Positions 35,250 through 47,079 are shown, counted from the first letter of the stretch. The stretch: 64,000 nucleotides of DNA from Halomonas urmiana (GCF_005780185.1 NZ_VBUI01000025.1:1-64000); one strand, 5' to 3'. The notes: generated from the sequence alone by a model not told the origin. Numbers and translations are program-made.

Positions 35250-36718
35250 TGAACGAATGGCTGCAAGCGGCCGGTCCGGCCGACTGGGTCGCGGTGGCGC
35301 TGGCGGGGCTGCTGGCGGTGACCGCCGCGCTTGCCCTTGGCTGGCGGCGCCGCCTGTCGGCCGCCGCGGCGGCGCTCGCCGACCGCGAGCAGTCGTACTT
35401 GGAGCGTGAGGCCGGTGTGCGGCGCCTCGAGCAGGAGCTGACCCAGAGCGACGCTCAGCTGGATGCCAGCCGCGAGCGTTTGGCGGCCCTCGAGGCCGAG
35501 CTCACCGACACTCGGGACCGGCTGTCCGAGCGGCGCGAGCGGGCCACCCGGCTGGAGACCGAGCGCGAGCAGATGGCACTGCGTCACCGCGAGCAGTTGG
35601 CCCTGCTCGAGGAGGCCCGCGAACGGCTCAAGGAGGAGTTTCGCCAGCTGGCCGGGCGCATCTTCGAGGAGCGCCAGCAGGCCTTCTCGGCCCAGAGTCG
35701 CGACGGCCTCGAGGCGACGCTCAAGCCTTTCCGCGAGCAGGTCGACCAGTTCCGCCGCCGGGTCGAGGAGCTCCACGGCCAGCAGAGTCGCGACAGCGGC
35801 TCCCTCAAGGCGCAGCTCGAACAGCTCGCCGGGCTCAACGCCCGCCTCGGCGAGGAGGCTGCGGGGCTCGCCCGGGCGCTCAAGGGCGACCAGAAGGCCC
35901 AGGGCCACTGGGGCGAGCTGATGCTCGAGACCGTGCTCGAGCGCAGCGGCTTGCGCCGCGACATCGAGTACCGCCGCGAGGTCTCGCTGCAGGGCGAACA
36001 GGGGCGCCAGCGCCCCGACGCGGTGATCTACCTGCCTGACGACCGCCACCTGATCGTCGATGCCAAGGTGTCGTTGGTCGCCTGGACCCGGGTGGTCAAC
36101 GCCGAGGAGGAGGCCGAGCGCGAGGCGGCCATGAAGGCACACCTGCAGTCGCTGCGCAGTCACATGGCGGGCCTTTCGGGCAAGGACTACCCGTCCCTGC
36201 CGGGGCTCCACTCGCCGGACTTCGTATTCCTCTTCGTGCCGGTGGAGCCGGCCTTCGCCGCGGCCTTCGAGCGCGACCCCTCACTCTTCCAGGAGGCCTT
36301 CGACCGCCAGGTGGTGGTGGTCACCCCGACCACCCTGCTGGCGAGCCTGCGCACCGTGGCGGGCCTGTGGAGCCTGGAGCGCCAGAACGAGAACGCACGC
36401 CTGATCGGCGAGCGGGCCGAGAAGCTGCTGGCCAAGTTCTCCGGCTTCGTCGAGAGCCTCGAGGAGGTGGGGCGTCACCTGGAGCGGGCGAGCGACAGCC
36501 AGCGCCGGGCCATGGGCCGGCTCTCCAGCGGCCAGGGCAGCCTGGTGGCCCAGGCCACCGAGCTCGAGCGCTTGGGCGTGCGCATGAAGAAGCCGCTGCC
36601 CGCCGAGCTGGTGCGCGCCGCCGCCAGCGACCATGGCATGAAAGGCGAGAGAGACGAGGCAGAAAGGGAAAGCGAGAGAGACGGAGAAGGCGCGGACGAG
36701 ACGCCCAATCGCGCCTGA
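35249..36718 (+). CDS. rmuC: DNA recombination protein RmuC
   Basis: 489 residues. A single N-terminal membrane segment (about residues 14-32) is followed by a long coiled coil rich in Glu, Arg and Leu to about residue 210, then the RmuC nuclease-like domain with GHWGELMLETVLERSGL, RPDAVIYLPDDRHLIVDAKVSL and VEPAFAAAFERD. RmuC limits inversions at short inverted repeats. The start shares a base with the pepD stop, so the pair is translationally coupled. The reading frame continues upstream to 35048 inside pepD but is not used. Confidence 0.93.
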   Translation: MNEWLQAAGPADWVAVALAGLLAVTAALALGWRRRLSAAAAALADREQSYLEREAGVRRLEQELTQSDAQLDASRERLAALEAELTDTRDRLSERRERATRLETEREQMALRHREQLALLEEARERLKEEFRQLAGRIFEERQQAFSAQSRDGLEATLKPFREQVDQFRRRVEELHGQQSRDSGSLKAQLEQLAGLNARLGEEAAGLARALKGDQKAQGHWGELMLETVLERSGLRRDIEYRREVSLQGEQGRQRPDAVIYLPDDRHLIVDAKVSLVAWTRVVNAEEEAEREAAMKAHLQSLRSHMAGLSGKDYPSLPGLHSPDFVFLFVPVEPAFAAAFERDPSLFQEAFDRQVVVVTPTTLLASLRTVAGLWSLERQNENARLIGERAEKLLAKFSGFVESLEEVGRHLERASDSQRRAMGRLSSGQGSLVAQATELERLGVRMKKPLPAELVRAAASDHGMKGERDEAERESERDGEGADETPNRA

Positions 36719-36743
36719 GTCGAAGCGCTCGGCCGCCAGACGC

Positions 36744-36771
36744 CAAGACGCCGCCCGAAGGCGGCGTCTTG
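36744..36771. terminator. terminator between rmuC and dps
   Basis: Twelve-base-pair stem caagacgccgcc / ggcggcgtcttg with a cgaa tetraloop, placed between two convergent genes. Confidence 0.75.
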
Positions 36772-36805
36772 CGTTCATCCTGGGGATGGTTCCCGCACGG
36801 CACGA

Positions 36806-37279
36806 TCAGCCGAGGTAGGCGCCCAGCATCCACACGGTCTTCTCCTGCTCGCGGATGTAGTCGCCGGCCTGGGCGGCGGTGCCCTCGTCATCGGCGTCGG
36901 AGGCCAGCGAGAGCAGCTCGCGCTGCAGCTCGATCAGCGTCTGGTACCCTTGGAGCACGCCGCGCACGCAGGCCTCGCCGTCGTGGACGTCCTTGTCCTC
37001 CTGGATCCGGGCGATCTTCACGTAGTCGCTGTAGGCATGGACCGGGGTGTGGCCAAGGGTCAGGATGCGCTCCGCGACCTCGTCGACCTTGACCAGCAGA
37101 TCGGTGTAGAACTCCTCGAACTTCTCGTGGAGCTGGAAGAACTGCCGCCCCTTCACGTTCCAGTGGTAGCCGCGCACGTTCATGTAGAAGATCTGGTAGT
37201 TCGCCAGCAGTTCGTTGAGCTTCTCGGCGAGCTGGCTGGCGCTGGATTCGTGCAGGCCGATGGTGTTGGTCTCGCTCAT
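36806..37279 (-). CDS. dps: DNA starvation/stationary-phase protection protein Dps
   Basis: 157 residues of the ferritin-like fold. Twelve subunits form a shell that binds DNA and oxidises Fe(2+) with hydrogen peroxide. The ferroxidase residues sit in NVRGYHWNVKG (His) and EFYTDLLVKVDEVAERIL (Asp, Glu). The start follows ggaggcattgc. About 190 bases upstream separate it from a lipoprotein gene; I see no clear OxyR or Fur site there. Confidence 0.95.
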   Translation of the reverse strand: MSETNTIGLHESSASQLAEKLNELLANYQIFYMNVRGYHWNVKGRQFFQLHEKFEEFYTDLLVKVDEVAERILTLGHTPVHAYSDYVKIARIQEDKDVHDGEACVRGVLQGYQTLIELQRELLSLASDADDEGTAAQAGDYIREQEKTVWMLGAYLG

Positions 37280-37469
37280 GCAATGCCTCCTTGATCGCTT
37301 TGCGGATAGGGTACGGTGGTTCGGTGGTCGCGAGTAAGTCGATTCTCTGCATGGCCACCATAGCCGATGTCGATGACCTGCGGGCGGCGGTGGCGAGATT
37401 CAAGGCCGGGCGTGTCGTCGCCGCGGCGTCCGGCCTAGACTGAAGGCCACCGTTTCTGGAGACGATCCC

Positions 37470-38006
37470 ATGCGCATATGGCTGCTGTGGCTACTGCCGG
37501 GCGTGCTCGCCGGGTGTCAGATGACGCCGACGACCCTGCCGGTGGCCGAGCCCGCCCCTTCCGTCGAGTGTCGCTGGCCCGCGAGACCCGGCGATGACCT
37601 GGCCCGAGTGATCACGGCCCTGGAGGCGGAGGGCTTCGTGGTGCGCCACACCGATGCCTCGCTGGGGCTGGTCAGTGCCGATCGGGCCCGCACCACCCTC
37701 TATCACGACAACGGCGTCGAACGCCTGCCGCGCATCGGCGGCTTCGTGCGCGGGGGCAGCGGTGGCCACGTGGGCACGGGCGTGGTGCTTGGTTTCGGCG
37801 GCGGCTTCGGACCGGGCATCGACGAGGCGACCCGCGCCGAGCGGGTCTCGGTGGTGGTCGATGAGCGAGCGCTGCGCGTGACCCGCGACATTCGCCTGAT
37901 CGACTGGCGGGGCGACCTGCGCGAATCGCGCAGCGCCAGCGATGCCGACTTCTGCCGAGACCTGCGCCGCGCCATCCAGGCCGCCCCGGCCGGGGAGGCG
38001 TCATGA
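37470..38006 (+). CDS. lipoprotein of unknown function, first of a related pair
   Basis: 178 residues. Signal peptide with lipobox LAGC (Cys16). The segment LEAEGFVVRHTDASLGLVSA near residues 50-69 resembles LMARGYVIRHADDELGRLDA in the next gene, so both share a small domain. A Gly-rich stretch (RGGSGGHVGTGVVLGFGGGF) follows, then a basic/acidic C-terminal part. No known family recognised. Its stop overlaps the next start (ATGA), so the two are translated together. Confidence 0.75.
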   Translation: MRIWLLWLLPGVLAGCQMTPTTLPVAEPAPSVECRWPARPGDDLARVITALEAEGFVVRHTDASLGLVSADRARTTLYHDNGVERLPRIGGFVRGGSGGHVGTGVVLGFGGGFGPGIDEATRAERVSVVVDERALRVTRDIRLIDWRGDLRESRSASDADFCRDLRRAIQAAPAGEAS

Positions 38007-38362
38007 TGCGTGCACTGCTCATCCTGCTGCTGACGGCGTGGCTCGCCGGCTGTGCCTCGCCGCCTTCCGAGGCGCCGCGCGAGCTGCGGCTTGCAGCAGC
38101 GCCCGAAACGACCCTGCGCGAGGCCATGGAGCTACTGATGGCGCGCGGCTATGTGATTCGCCATGCCGACGATGAATTGGGACGACTGGACGCCGTGTTG
38201 GCCCGCATGCCGGGCTATGGCGTCTCGCTGCGCATCTCGCCGGGCGCCGAGGGCAGCAGCCGCGTCGAGGCCATCGCCACCCGGGGCGGTCGGGCGCTGC
38301 CGCCCGGCCTCGTGGATCCTTTTCTCACCGACCTCGAGGCACGGCTGGGACTACTCCCCTGA
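38003..38362 (+). CDS. lipoprotein of unknown function, second of a related pair
   Basis: 119 residues with two Met codons at the start, signal peptide and lipobox LAGC (Cys17). It is little more than the small domain shared with the preceding lipoprotein: helix, GYVIRHAD turn, and a short beta part. The start lies in the stop of the previous gene with a ribosome site gggaggcg. Its last 12 bases overlap the end of the convergent HIT gene. Confidence 0.75.
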   Translation: MMRALLILLLTAWLAGCASPPSEAPRELRLAAAPETTLREAMELLMARGYVIRHADDELGRLDAVLARMPGYGVSLRISPGAEGSSRVEAIATRGGRALPPGLVDPFLTDLEARLGLLP

Positions 38363-38812
38363 GTCCTGGTCGCCTGAGTCCAGGGGCTCGCATTCCAGGG
38401 GCAGCCGTTCCAGCTCGGCCAGGATACGGGCGCGCATGTCGGCGAGGGCGTCCAGGTCGTAGGGCTCGGCCCGGCCGTGGCCCCATACCGGCGCCGGCCA
38501 GGCGGCGTCCTCGCGGCGCCGCACCACCGCATGCACGTGCAGTTGGGCGACCACGTTGCCGAGGCTGGCGATATTGAGCTTGTCACCCTCGAGGGCCTGG
38601 AGCAGGGCCCGGCCGACCGCCGTGGCCTCCCGCCACAGCTGCCGCTGGGCCCGTTCGTCGAGTTCGAACACCTCGCTGACCTCGTGGCGGCGCGGCACCA
38701 GCACTAGCCAGGGGAAGCGCGCGTCATCCATCAGCCGCAGCTGGCACAGCGGCAGTTCGGTGATCGGGTAGGTATCCGCCACCAGGCGGGCATCGGGCTC
38801 GAAATCCGGCAT
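38351..38812 (-). CDS. HIT domain protein
   Basis: 153 residues of the histidine-triad hydrolase superfamily. The N-terminal ELPLCQLRLMDDARFPWLVL and the active region NVVAQLHVHAVVRR match. The triad reads H-V-H-A-V, so the third His of the classical HxHxH is absent, as I recall for this DAAWP-containing subgroup. HIT proteins hydrolyse nucleotidyl phosphoramidates or dinucleoside polyphosphates; the substrate is unknown. It converges on the lipoprotein pair with a 12-base overlap. Confidence 0.85.
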   Translation of the reverse strand: MPDFEPDARLVADTYPITELPLCQLRLMDDARFPWLVLVPRRHEVSEVFELDERAQRQLWREATAVGRALLQALEGDKLNIASLGNVVAQLHVHAVVRRREDAAWPAPVWGHGRAEPYDLDALADMRARILAELERLPLECEPLDSGDQDSGE

Positions 38813-38946
38813 CGCTCGTCTCCTTTCGCTAGGCCGTCCCTATCAGGGCCCATGATGGCACAGCGGGGCGCGAGCGGGCAGATTCCCCCGGCCGGGCGGG
38901 ATCGGTATGCTGGGCGGCCTTCGACTCGCTACGCACGGACGCCACC

Positions 38947-39693
38947 ATGACGCTGCTCGAGGCCCTCGCCCTGCTGACCATCGGCACCCTGGCCGGTTTC
39001 ATCAACGTGCTCGCCGCCGGGGGCTCGATGCTGACGCTGCCGCTGCTGATGTTCCTGGGGTTGCCGCCCCAGGCCGCCAACGGCACCAACCGGGTCTCCG
39101 TGGCCCTGCAGAGCGTCTCGGCGGTGGCCAGTTTCCTGCGCGCGGGTGCCTCGCACCTGGGGCTCTCCCTGCGGCTGTCGGTACCGGCGGTGATCGGCTC
39201 GCTGGCCGGTGCCTGGCTGGCTCTGCAGACCGACGATGCCCTGTTCGAAGCGATCCTGATCGCGGTGATGGCGGGCTCGGCGGTGCTGATGCTGCTGCCC
39301 CAGCCGCGGGTGGAGACCCGCCCGCTTACCGCTGAGCGCCTCACGCCCGCCGTCTACCTGGCGATGTTCGCCATCGGCCTCTACGGGGGGTTCATCCAGA
39401 TCGGGGTGGGCATCCTCTTTATCGTGGTGCTCTACCGCATGCTGAAGATCGACCTGGCTCAGGTGAACGTCTTCAAGGTGCTGATCGTGCTGGTCTATAC
39501 CCTGCCGGCCCTGGCGATCTTCCTGATCAACGATCAGGTGCGCTGGGGCTACGGCCTGATGCTGGCGGCGGGCAGCATGCTGGGCGCCTGGCTGGCGGTG
39601 AAGGTCAACATGAGCCCGCGCGGGGCCCTCGTCGTCAAGTGGCTGACCCTCGCGGTCATCGCGGCGATCATCCTGCGGCTGCTGCTGGGATAG
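38947..39693 (+). CDS. TauE/SafE (TSUP) family sulphite/anion exporter
   Basis: 248 residues with about eight membrane segments in two repeats. GFINVLAAGGSMLTLPLLMFLGLPPQAANGTNR, here described by its range of about residues 18-50, is the first TSUP repeat; the second begins near FAIGLYGGFIQIGVGILFIV. Members move sulphite, sulphonates or other organic anions across the inner membrane. The substrate is unknown. It is a single gene. Confidence 0.9.
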   Translation: MTLLEALALLTIGTLAGFINVLAAGGSMLTLPLLMFLGLPPQAANGTNRVSVALQSVSAVASFLRAGASHLGLSLRLSVPAVIGSLAGAWLALQTDDALFEAILIAVMAGSAVLMLLPQPRVETRPLTAERLTPAVYLAMFAIGLYGGFIQIGVGILFIVVLYRMLKIDLAQVNVFKVLIVLVYTLPALAIFLINDQVRWGYGLMLAAGSMLGAWLAVKVNMSPRGALVVKWLTLAVIAAIILRLLLG

Positions 39694-39777
39694 CTCCTCG
39701 GTGGCGACGGCGGTCGCGTGCTAGATTGAAGGAGCGTCAATCCCCTACTGCATATCGGAAAGGTCGAGGAGGCAAGC

Positions 39778-39909
39778 ATGAAACGGACACTCGCACTGGT
39801 ACTTGTCGCGCTGTTCACCGCGTCGCTGCTCGGTGGTTGCAACACCATCCGCGGCGCCGGGCAGGATATCGAGGAGGGCGGCGAGGCCATCCAGGAATCC
39901 AGCTACTGA
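39778..39909 (+). CDS. entericidin EcnA/B family lipoprotein
   Basis: 43 residues. Signal peptide with lipobox LLGGC (Cys21), then NTIRGAGQDIEEGGEAIQE, the entericidin pattern of a small amphipathic helical lipoprotein. The ATG follows gaggaggcaagc, an excellent ribosome site. Entericidins were described as an antidote/toxin pair in enteric bacteria; single copies like this are common and their role is unclear. Confidence 0.88.
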   Translation: MKRTLALVLVALFTASLLGGCNTIRGAGQDIEEGGEAIQESSY

Positions 39910-39987
39910 GTCAGCGTATGGGGCCGCTACCCGCCGGAACGGCGACTGACCGTTCCGGAGCCCGCCATCATGGAAGAGGAGAAGGCC

Positions 39988-40308
39988 ATGCCTGCGAAGG
40001 CACTCGCGCCGATCGCCGCCGCCCTGCTGCTGGCCGGCTGCGTCGGCGGATCGCCCCCGCCTGCCGAGGCGCCCGCACCGCCCCCGCCCAGCGTGGCCGC
40101 CGGTGAGTCCTGCGACGCCACATCGCTGCAGGGCCGCGTCGGGGAGCGCTTCACCGCCACGCTCGGCGAGACGCTGCAGGCCGAGAGCGGCGCGACCACC
40201 CTGAGGGTGCTGCGCCCCGGCACGGCCGCCACCCTCGACTACCGCCAGGACCGCCTCAACGTGCGGTTGGACGAGCGCGACCTCATCACCGCCATCGACT
40301 GCGGCTAA
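39988..40308 (+). CDS. I78 family peptidase inhibitor lipoprotein
   Basis: 106 residues. Signal peptide and lipobox (LLAGC), a Pro/Ala-rich spacer, then a domain beginning CDATSLQGRVGERF and ending RPGTAATLDYRQDRLNVRLDE with a final Cys-Gly. This is the inhibitor I78 pattern (potato-inhibitor-I-like, as in the Aspergillus elastase inhibitor). The Arg-Pro-Gly turn is the reactive-loop region. The start at 39988 follows agaggagaaggcc. It probably guards the envelope against proteases; it follows the entericidin gene by 78 bases. Confidence 0.78.
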   Translation: MPAKALAPIAAALLLAGCVGGSPPPAEAPAPPPPSVAAGESCDATSLQGRVGERFTATLGETLQAESGATTLRVLRPGTAATLDYRQDRLNVRLDERDLITAIDCG

Positions 40309-40325
40309 GCGCCGCCTCCGCCGTT

Positions 40326-40829
40326 TTAGATGTCGCCGTGCTCGGCCTGGGTGCGGCGCTCCTCCTCCTCGGCCTGCTTGCGCAGCTTCTTGCGCAGGGC
40401 CGCTTTCTCGAAGCGCAGCTTCTGCAGACGGGTGTCCAGTCGTAGCGGCGGCACCCGCGCCGGTTTGCCGTGAGCGTCTACGGCGACCATGGTCAGGTAG
40501 CAGCTATTGGTGTGGCGGATCATCTTGTGGCGGATGTCTTCGGCCACCACCTTGATGCCGATCTCCATGGAGGAGCTGCCGACGTGGTTGACGCAGGCCA
40601 GAAAGGTGACCAGCTCGCCGACGTGGATCGGCTGCTTGAACAGCACCTGATCGACGGACAGCGTCACCACGTAGTGGCCGGCGTAGCGGCTGGCGCAGGC
40701 ATAGGCCACCTCGTCGAGCTTCTTGAGGATGGCGCCGCCGTGCACCTTGCCGCTGAAGTTGGCCATGTCCGGTGTCATCAGCACGGTCATCGAGAGCTCG
40801 TGCTGGCCGGGGAGGGTTTGATCGTCCAT
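40326..40829 (-). CDS. acyl-CoA thioesterase (hotdog fold, YciA-like)
   Basis: 167 residues. A single hotdog domain with MTPDMANFSGKVHGGAILKKLDEVAY, whose HGG-x-x-x-K-x-x-D/E region and Asn-x-x-G form the active site; described by its range of about residues 18-43. The C-terminus is a charged helix (RFEKAALRKKLRKQAEEEERR). It hydrolyses acyl-CoA esters. It is convergent with the I78 gene and follows the atoE-like gene on the same strand after a hairpin. Confidence 0.88.
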   Translation of the reverse strand: MDDQTLPGQHELSMTVLMTPDMANFSGKVHGGAILKKLDEVAYACASRYAGHYVVTLSVDQVLFKQPIHVGELVTFLACVNHVGSSSMEIGIKVVAEDIRHKMIRHTNSCYLTMVAVDAHGKPARVPPLRLDTRLQKLRFEKAALRKKLRKQAEEEERRTQAEHGDI

Positions 40830-40863
40830 CGCAGGGTTCCCGTCAAGGTTTCATGAAGCATAA

Positions 40864-40893
40864 CGCCTCGCCCCCTGAAGGGGGAGCGAGGCG
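40864..40893. terminator. hairpin between the AtoE-like and thioesterase genes
   Basis: Inverted repeat cgcctcgccccct / agggggagcgaggcg around gaa, with one bulged base. It lies just past the stop of the minus-strand AtoE-like gene. Confidence 0.65.
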
Positions 40894-40917
40894 TCGTCGT
40901 GGCGCGTGCGGCTCGGT

Positions 40918-42228
40918 TCAGAACCAGGTCAGGCCCACGGCGATGATGATACCGGTGATGAACAGCTGGATGAGGCAGAAGCCCATGATGTCCTTGGCCT
41001 TGAGGCCGGCGATCCCCAGCACCGGCAGAGCCCAGAAGGGCTGCAGCAGGTTGGTCCAGGCGTCGCCCCAGGCCACGGCCATGGCCACCCGGGGAATGTC
41101 CACACCCAGGGCCTGGGCGGCCGGCAGCATCACCGGGGCCTGCACGGCCCACTGGCCACCGCCGGAGGGCACGAAGATGTTGACGATACCGGCACTGATG
41201 AAGGACCAGAAGGGCAGGGTGGTCTCGGTGGCGAAGGAGATCAGCGCACCGGACAGGGTCTCGGCGAGCCCGGACTGCACCATGATCGCCATGATCCCGG
41301 CGTAGAAGGGGAACTGGATCACGATCCCGGCGCCGCCCTTGATCGCCTCGTGCAGGCTGTTTAGCAGGCTCTGGGGCGTGCGGTGGAGCACGATGGCCAG
41401 GAACAGGAACAGGAAGTTCACCACATTCAGGTTGAGGCCGCCACCTTGCAGCACGAAGTGATCGAACAGGAACAGCAGGCCGGGGATGCCGACCAGCCAG
41501 GCGAGCGTAGTGCTGTTCTCGAGGCGCTCCGCCGGACGCGTGATGCGCGGCCGCTTCGTCTCGGTCTCACCCAGCAGCGCGGGGTCGATGTAGACGCTGT
41601 CCTTCTCGTCCGGGAGCATCAGCCGGTTGACCAGCGGCACCGCCACGAACAGGCAGAGCACGATGGCGATGTTGAACAGCGAGAAGATGGTCTCGCCGGT
41701 GCCGATCACGCCGATCTGCTCGACGGCGAAGTGCCCTTCGGTGGCGACCACCAGCGGCACGGAGCCGGCGAGCCCGCCGTGCCAGACGACGAAGCCGGAG
41801 TAGGCACTGGCCACCAGCAGCCGATAGTCCACCCTGATCTGGCGAGCCAGTTCCTTGGCGAACAGCGCGCCGACCACCAGACCGAAGCCCCAGTTGATCC
41901 AGCTGGCGGCCAGCGAGACCAGGGTCACCAGCAGGATGGCGGCGCCGGCGTTGTTGGCCAGGCCGGCCAGTTTCTGCAGCAGGCGGCTGACGGGGGGGGA
42001 GCTGGCCAGCATGAAGCCGGTGACCAGCACCAGCAGCATCTGCATCGAGAAGGTCAGCAGGTTCCAGAAGCCGTCGCCCCAGAAGCGCAGCACCGCCAGC
42101 GGCGTCTGGCGCTCCACGGCGATGGCCGCGGCAGCGGCGATGATCGTCAGCAGCAGCACGAAGATGTAGGGGTCGGGCAAGTACCTTTCGACCAGCTTGA
42201 CGGCCGGTCGTGATAGAGCCTTGAGCAT
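40918..42228 (-). CDS. atoE: short-chain fatty acid transporter, AtoE family
   Basis: 436 residues with about eleven to twelve membrane segments. YLPDPYIFVLLLTII at the start, SWINWGFGLVVGALFAKEL, GFVVWHGGLAGSVPLVVAT and FVPSGGGQWAVQAPVMLPAA are AtoE motifs. It imports short-chain fatty acids such as acetoacetate or butyrate. No atoDAB genes lie beside it, so the substrate is inferred only from the family. Confidence 0.88.
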   Translation of the reverse strand: MLKALSRPAVKLVERYLPDPYIFVLLLTIIAAAAAIAVERQTPLAVLRFWGDGFWNLLTFSMQMLLVLVTGFMLASSPPVSRLLQKLAGLANNAGAAILLVTLVSLAASWINWGFGLVVGALFAKELARQIRVDYRLLVASAYSGFVVWHGGLAGSVPLVVATEGHFAVEQIGVIGTGETIFSLFNIAIVLCLFVAVPLVNRLMLPDEKDSVYIDPALLGETETKRPRITRPAERLENSTTLAWLVGIPGLLFLFDHFVLQGGGLNLNVVNFLFLFLAIVLHRTPQSLLNSLHEAIKGGAGIVIQFPFYAGIMAIMVQSGLAETLSGALISFATETTLPFWSFISAGIVNIFVPSGGGQWAVQAPVMLPAAQALGVDIPRVAMAVAWGDAWTNLLQPFWALPVLGIAGLKAKDIMGFCLIQLFITGIIIAVGLTWF

Positions 42229-42298
42229 GAGGGTTCCCTTGTTCTGTTGTCTTGTATGGCGTACCCGACAGAAAGTAGCGCAATCTCAGAGGCTTGTG

Positions 42299-43672
42299 CT
42301 ACCCGGGGCGAATCGCGTCATCAACGCGGGCGGCCGTCACGTCAGGGCGCCAGCGGGTGCGGCGATGGTGCCGGTAGTAGGCCGCGAGCACCCCCGAGCG
42401 CACCGTGGCGAAGGCCAGGAAAGAGAGCCATAGCCCGTGGTTGCCCAGCCCCTGGGTGAGCCACCAGAGCGGTAGGTAGACGGCGAGGCCGGCGAAGATG
42501 CTGTTACGCATCTCGCGGATCGCGGTCGCCCCGATGAAGACGCCGTCCAGCAGGTAGCTCCACACCGCCACCAGCGGCATGGCGACCATCCAGGGCAGAT
42601 AGGCGCCGGCCGTCTCCCGCACCTCCGGCAGGCCGGTGAGCAGCGCGATCAGCCCTTCGCCGCCCAGGGCGAAGGCCAGCGCGGCCGCGCCGGCCGTGAG
42701 CAGCGAGAAGCGTGCGGCGCTCTTGACCACCTCGCCGAACTCGTCGAAGCGCCGGCGCCCCACGGCGCGCCCGGCCAGCGCCTCGGCGGCATGGGCGAAG
42801 CCGTCCAGGGCGTAGCTGGTCAGCATGATGAACTGCAGCAACACGGCATTGGCGGCCAGCACGGTGTCACCCTGGGCGGCGCCGCGGGAGGTGAAGAAGG
42901 CCATGGCGAACAGCAGGCCGAGGGTGCGCACGAAGAGGTTGGCATTGACCCGAAAGAGCTCGCCGTAGGCGGCCAGGCGCAGGATCTGGTGGCGCAGGAA
43001 GCGCCCCGAGAGCCACTTGAGCTGGCGCGAGACCAGCCACAGGCCGAAGGCCAGCGCCGTGTAGTCGGCGATCACCGTGGCCCAGGCCACGCCGTCGCTG
43101 GTCATGCCCAGCCCCACCACGAACAGCAGATCCAGCGCGATGTTGACGCCGTTGGTCAGCACCAGGATCGCCAGCGTGACCCGCGAGTTCTGCTGGCCGA
43201 GGAACCAGCCGAGGATGGCGTAGTTGGCCAGCACCGCCGGCGCCGAGAGCAGGCGGATGCGGGCATACTCCGCGGCGAGTTCGGTGGCCGCCGCGCTGCC
43301 GTCGAGCAGCCACAGCCCCAGCGTCACCAAGGGGCCACCGGCCACTATCAGCCCCAGGCCGATCACCAGGGCGAGCAGCAGCGACTGGCCGAGCAGGTTG
43401 CGCACCTCGCCATCCGCCTCGCGTCCCACCGCCTGGGAGGTGAGGCCGGTGGTGCCCATACGCAGGAAACCGAAGCCCCAGTAGAGGAAGCTGAACAGCG
43501 TGGCGCCGAGGGTCACCCCGGCCAGATAGCGCGAGTCGGGCAGGTGGCCGACCACCGCGGTATCGACCAGCCCGAGCAGCGGCACGGTGATGTTGGAGAG
43601 GATGATCGGCCAGGCCAGCGCCCAGATGCGCTGAGGAGCGGGCGTGGTGGCGGCATTAGAAGCAGAGGTCAC
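42299..43672 (-). CDS. MATE family efflux transporter (DinF-like)
   Basis: 457 residues with twelve membrane segments. PIILSNITVPLLGLVDTAVVGHLPDSRYLAG at the N-terminus is the MATE/DinF signature, described by its range of about residues 19-49; the second half repeats it as LNQ-like ALDGFAHAAEALAGRAVG. It exports cationic drugs or oxidised compounds against sodium or protons. The start is GTG with ggag five bases upstream. Confidence 0.92.
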   Translation of the reverse strand: MTSASNAATTPAPQRIWALAWPIILSNITVPLLGLVDTAVVGHLPDSRYLAGVTLGATLFSFLYWGFGFLRMGTTGLTSQAVGREADGEVRNLLGQSLLLALVIGLGLIVAGGPLVTLGLWLLDGSAAATELAAEYARIRLLSAPAVLANYAILGWFLGQQNSRVTLAILVLTNGVNIALDLLFVVGLGMTSDGVAWATVIADYTALAFGLWLVSRQLKWLSGRFLRHQILRLAAYGELFRVNANLFVRTLGLLFAMAFFTSRGAAQGDTVLAANAVLLQFIMLTSYALDGFAHAAEALAGRAVGRRRFDEFGEVVKSAARFSLLTAGAAALAFALGGEGLIALLTGLPEVRETAGAYLPWMVAMPLVAVWSYLLDGVFIGATAIREMRNSIFAGLAVYLPLWWLTQGLGNHGLWLSFLAFATVRSGVLAAYYRHHRRTRWRPDVTAARVDDAIRPG

Positions 43673-43825
43673 GATGGCTCCGGTCGAGACGCGAAGGCGG
43701 CAGGATGGGCGGAGTCGCGAGAAGGTGCAACCGCTTGATCGCCCAGAAATCCAGCTACCCTTGAACGAGGTGACGAGGGCGTCGAGCGCGCCTCGAGTGG
43801 AACCCGTGCGAGAGGGAGCGACACG

Positions 43826-44146
43826 ATGAAGCGAATGAGCGGTGTGGGGATGGGGCTTGCCCTGGTGCTGGCCATGTCGGTGGCGGGGCAGCCGGCCATG
43901 GCCATCGGCAACGATGATAGGATCCAGCCGAGCGGCGGGGCGATGATCCTCGATGCGGTCGTCGCCCGTCCGCTGCTGGCGGCCGCCACGCTTGGCGGTA
44001 CGGCGATCTTCCTGGTGTCGCTGCCGTTCTCGGCTCTGGGCGGCAACGTCGATACGGCCGCCGAGACCCTGATCAAGACCCCGGCCGAGGCGACCTTTCG
44101 TCGCTGTCTCGGCTGTGAGGTGAGCCGGCGCGCCGACGAGCGGTAG
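43826..44146 (+). CDS. small exported membrane protein of unknown function
   Basis: 106 residues. A signal peptide (GLALVLAMSVAGQPAMA) is followed by GGAMILDAVVARPLLAAATLGGTAIFLVSLPFSALGGN, described by its range of about residues 37-74, with one hydrophobic segment. Similar small proteins occur in pseudomonads without known role. Two Cys lie near the C-terminus (CLGC). A ribosome site (agagggag) precedes the ATG. It is divergent from the MATE gene. Confidence 0.75.
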   Translation: MKRMSGVGMGLALVLAMSVAGQPAMAIGNDDRIQPSGGAMILDAVVARPLLAAATLGGTAIFLVSLPFSALGGNVDTAAETLIKTPAEATFRRCLGCEVSRRADER

Positions 44147-44196
44147 GGCATGGTGGACTGGCGGGGCTCACCGATGCGAGGTGCCCCGCCGGCGCC

Positions 44197-46903
<2,707 letters not shown>

Positions 46904-47079
46904 GCCGGGTTCCTCGTTGTGCGGTTGATGTCGTGGCTGCAATGTTAGGCCATCGATGATAGCACCCGGCCCGCGGTGGCGTCATGCTGGAGCCCCTGAG
47001 TGCAGGGCGGTCGCGCATGGATCTATCACACGCGGCTGGTAGAATACGCCGCCCTTTTCTCGCTCCCGAGCCCGCTGCC

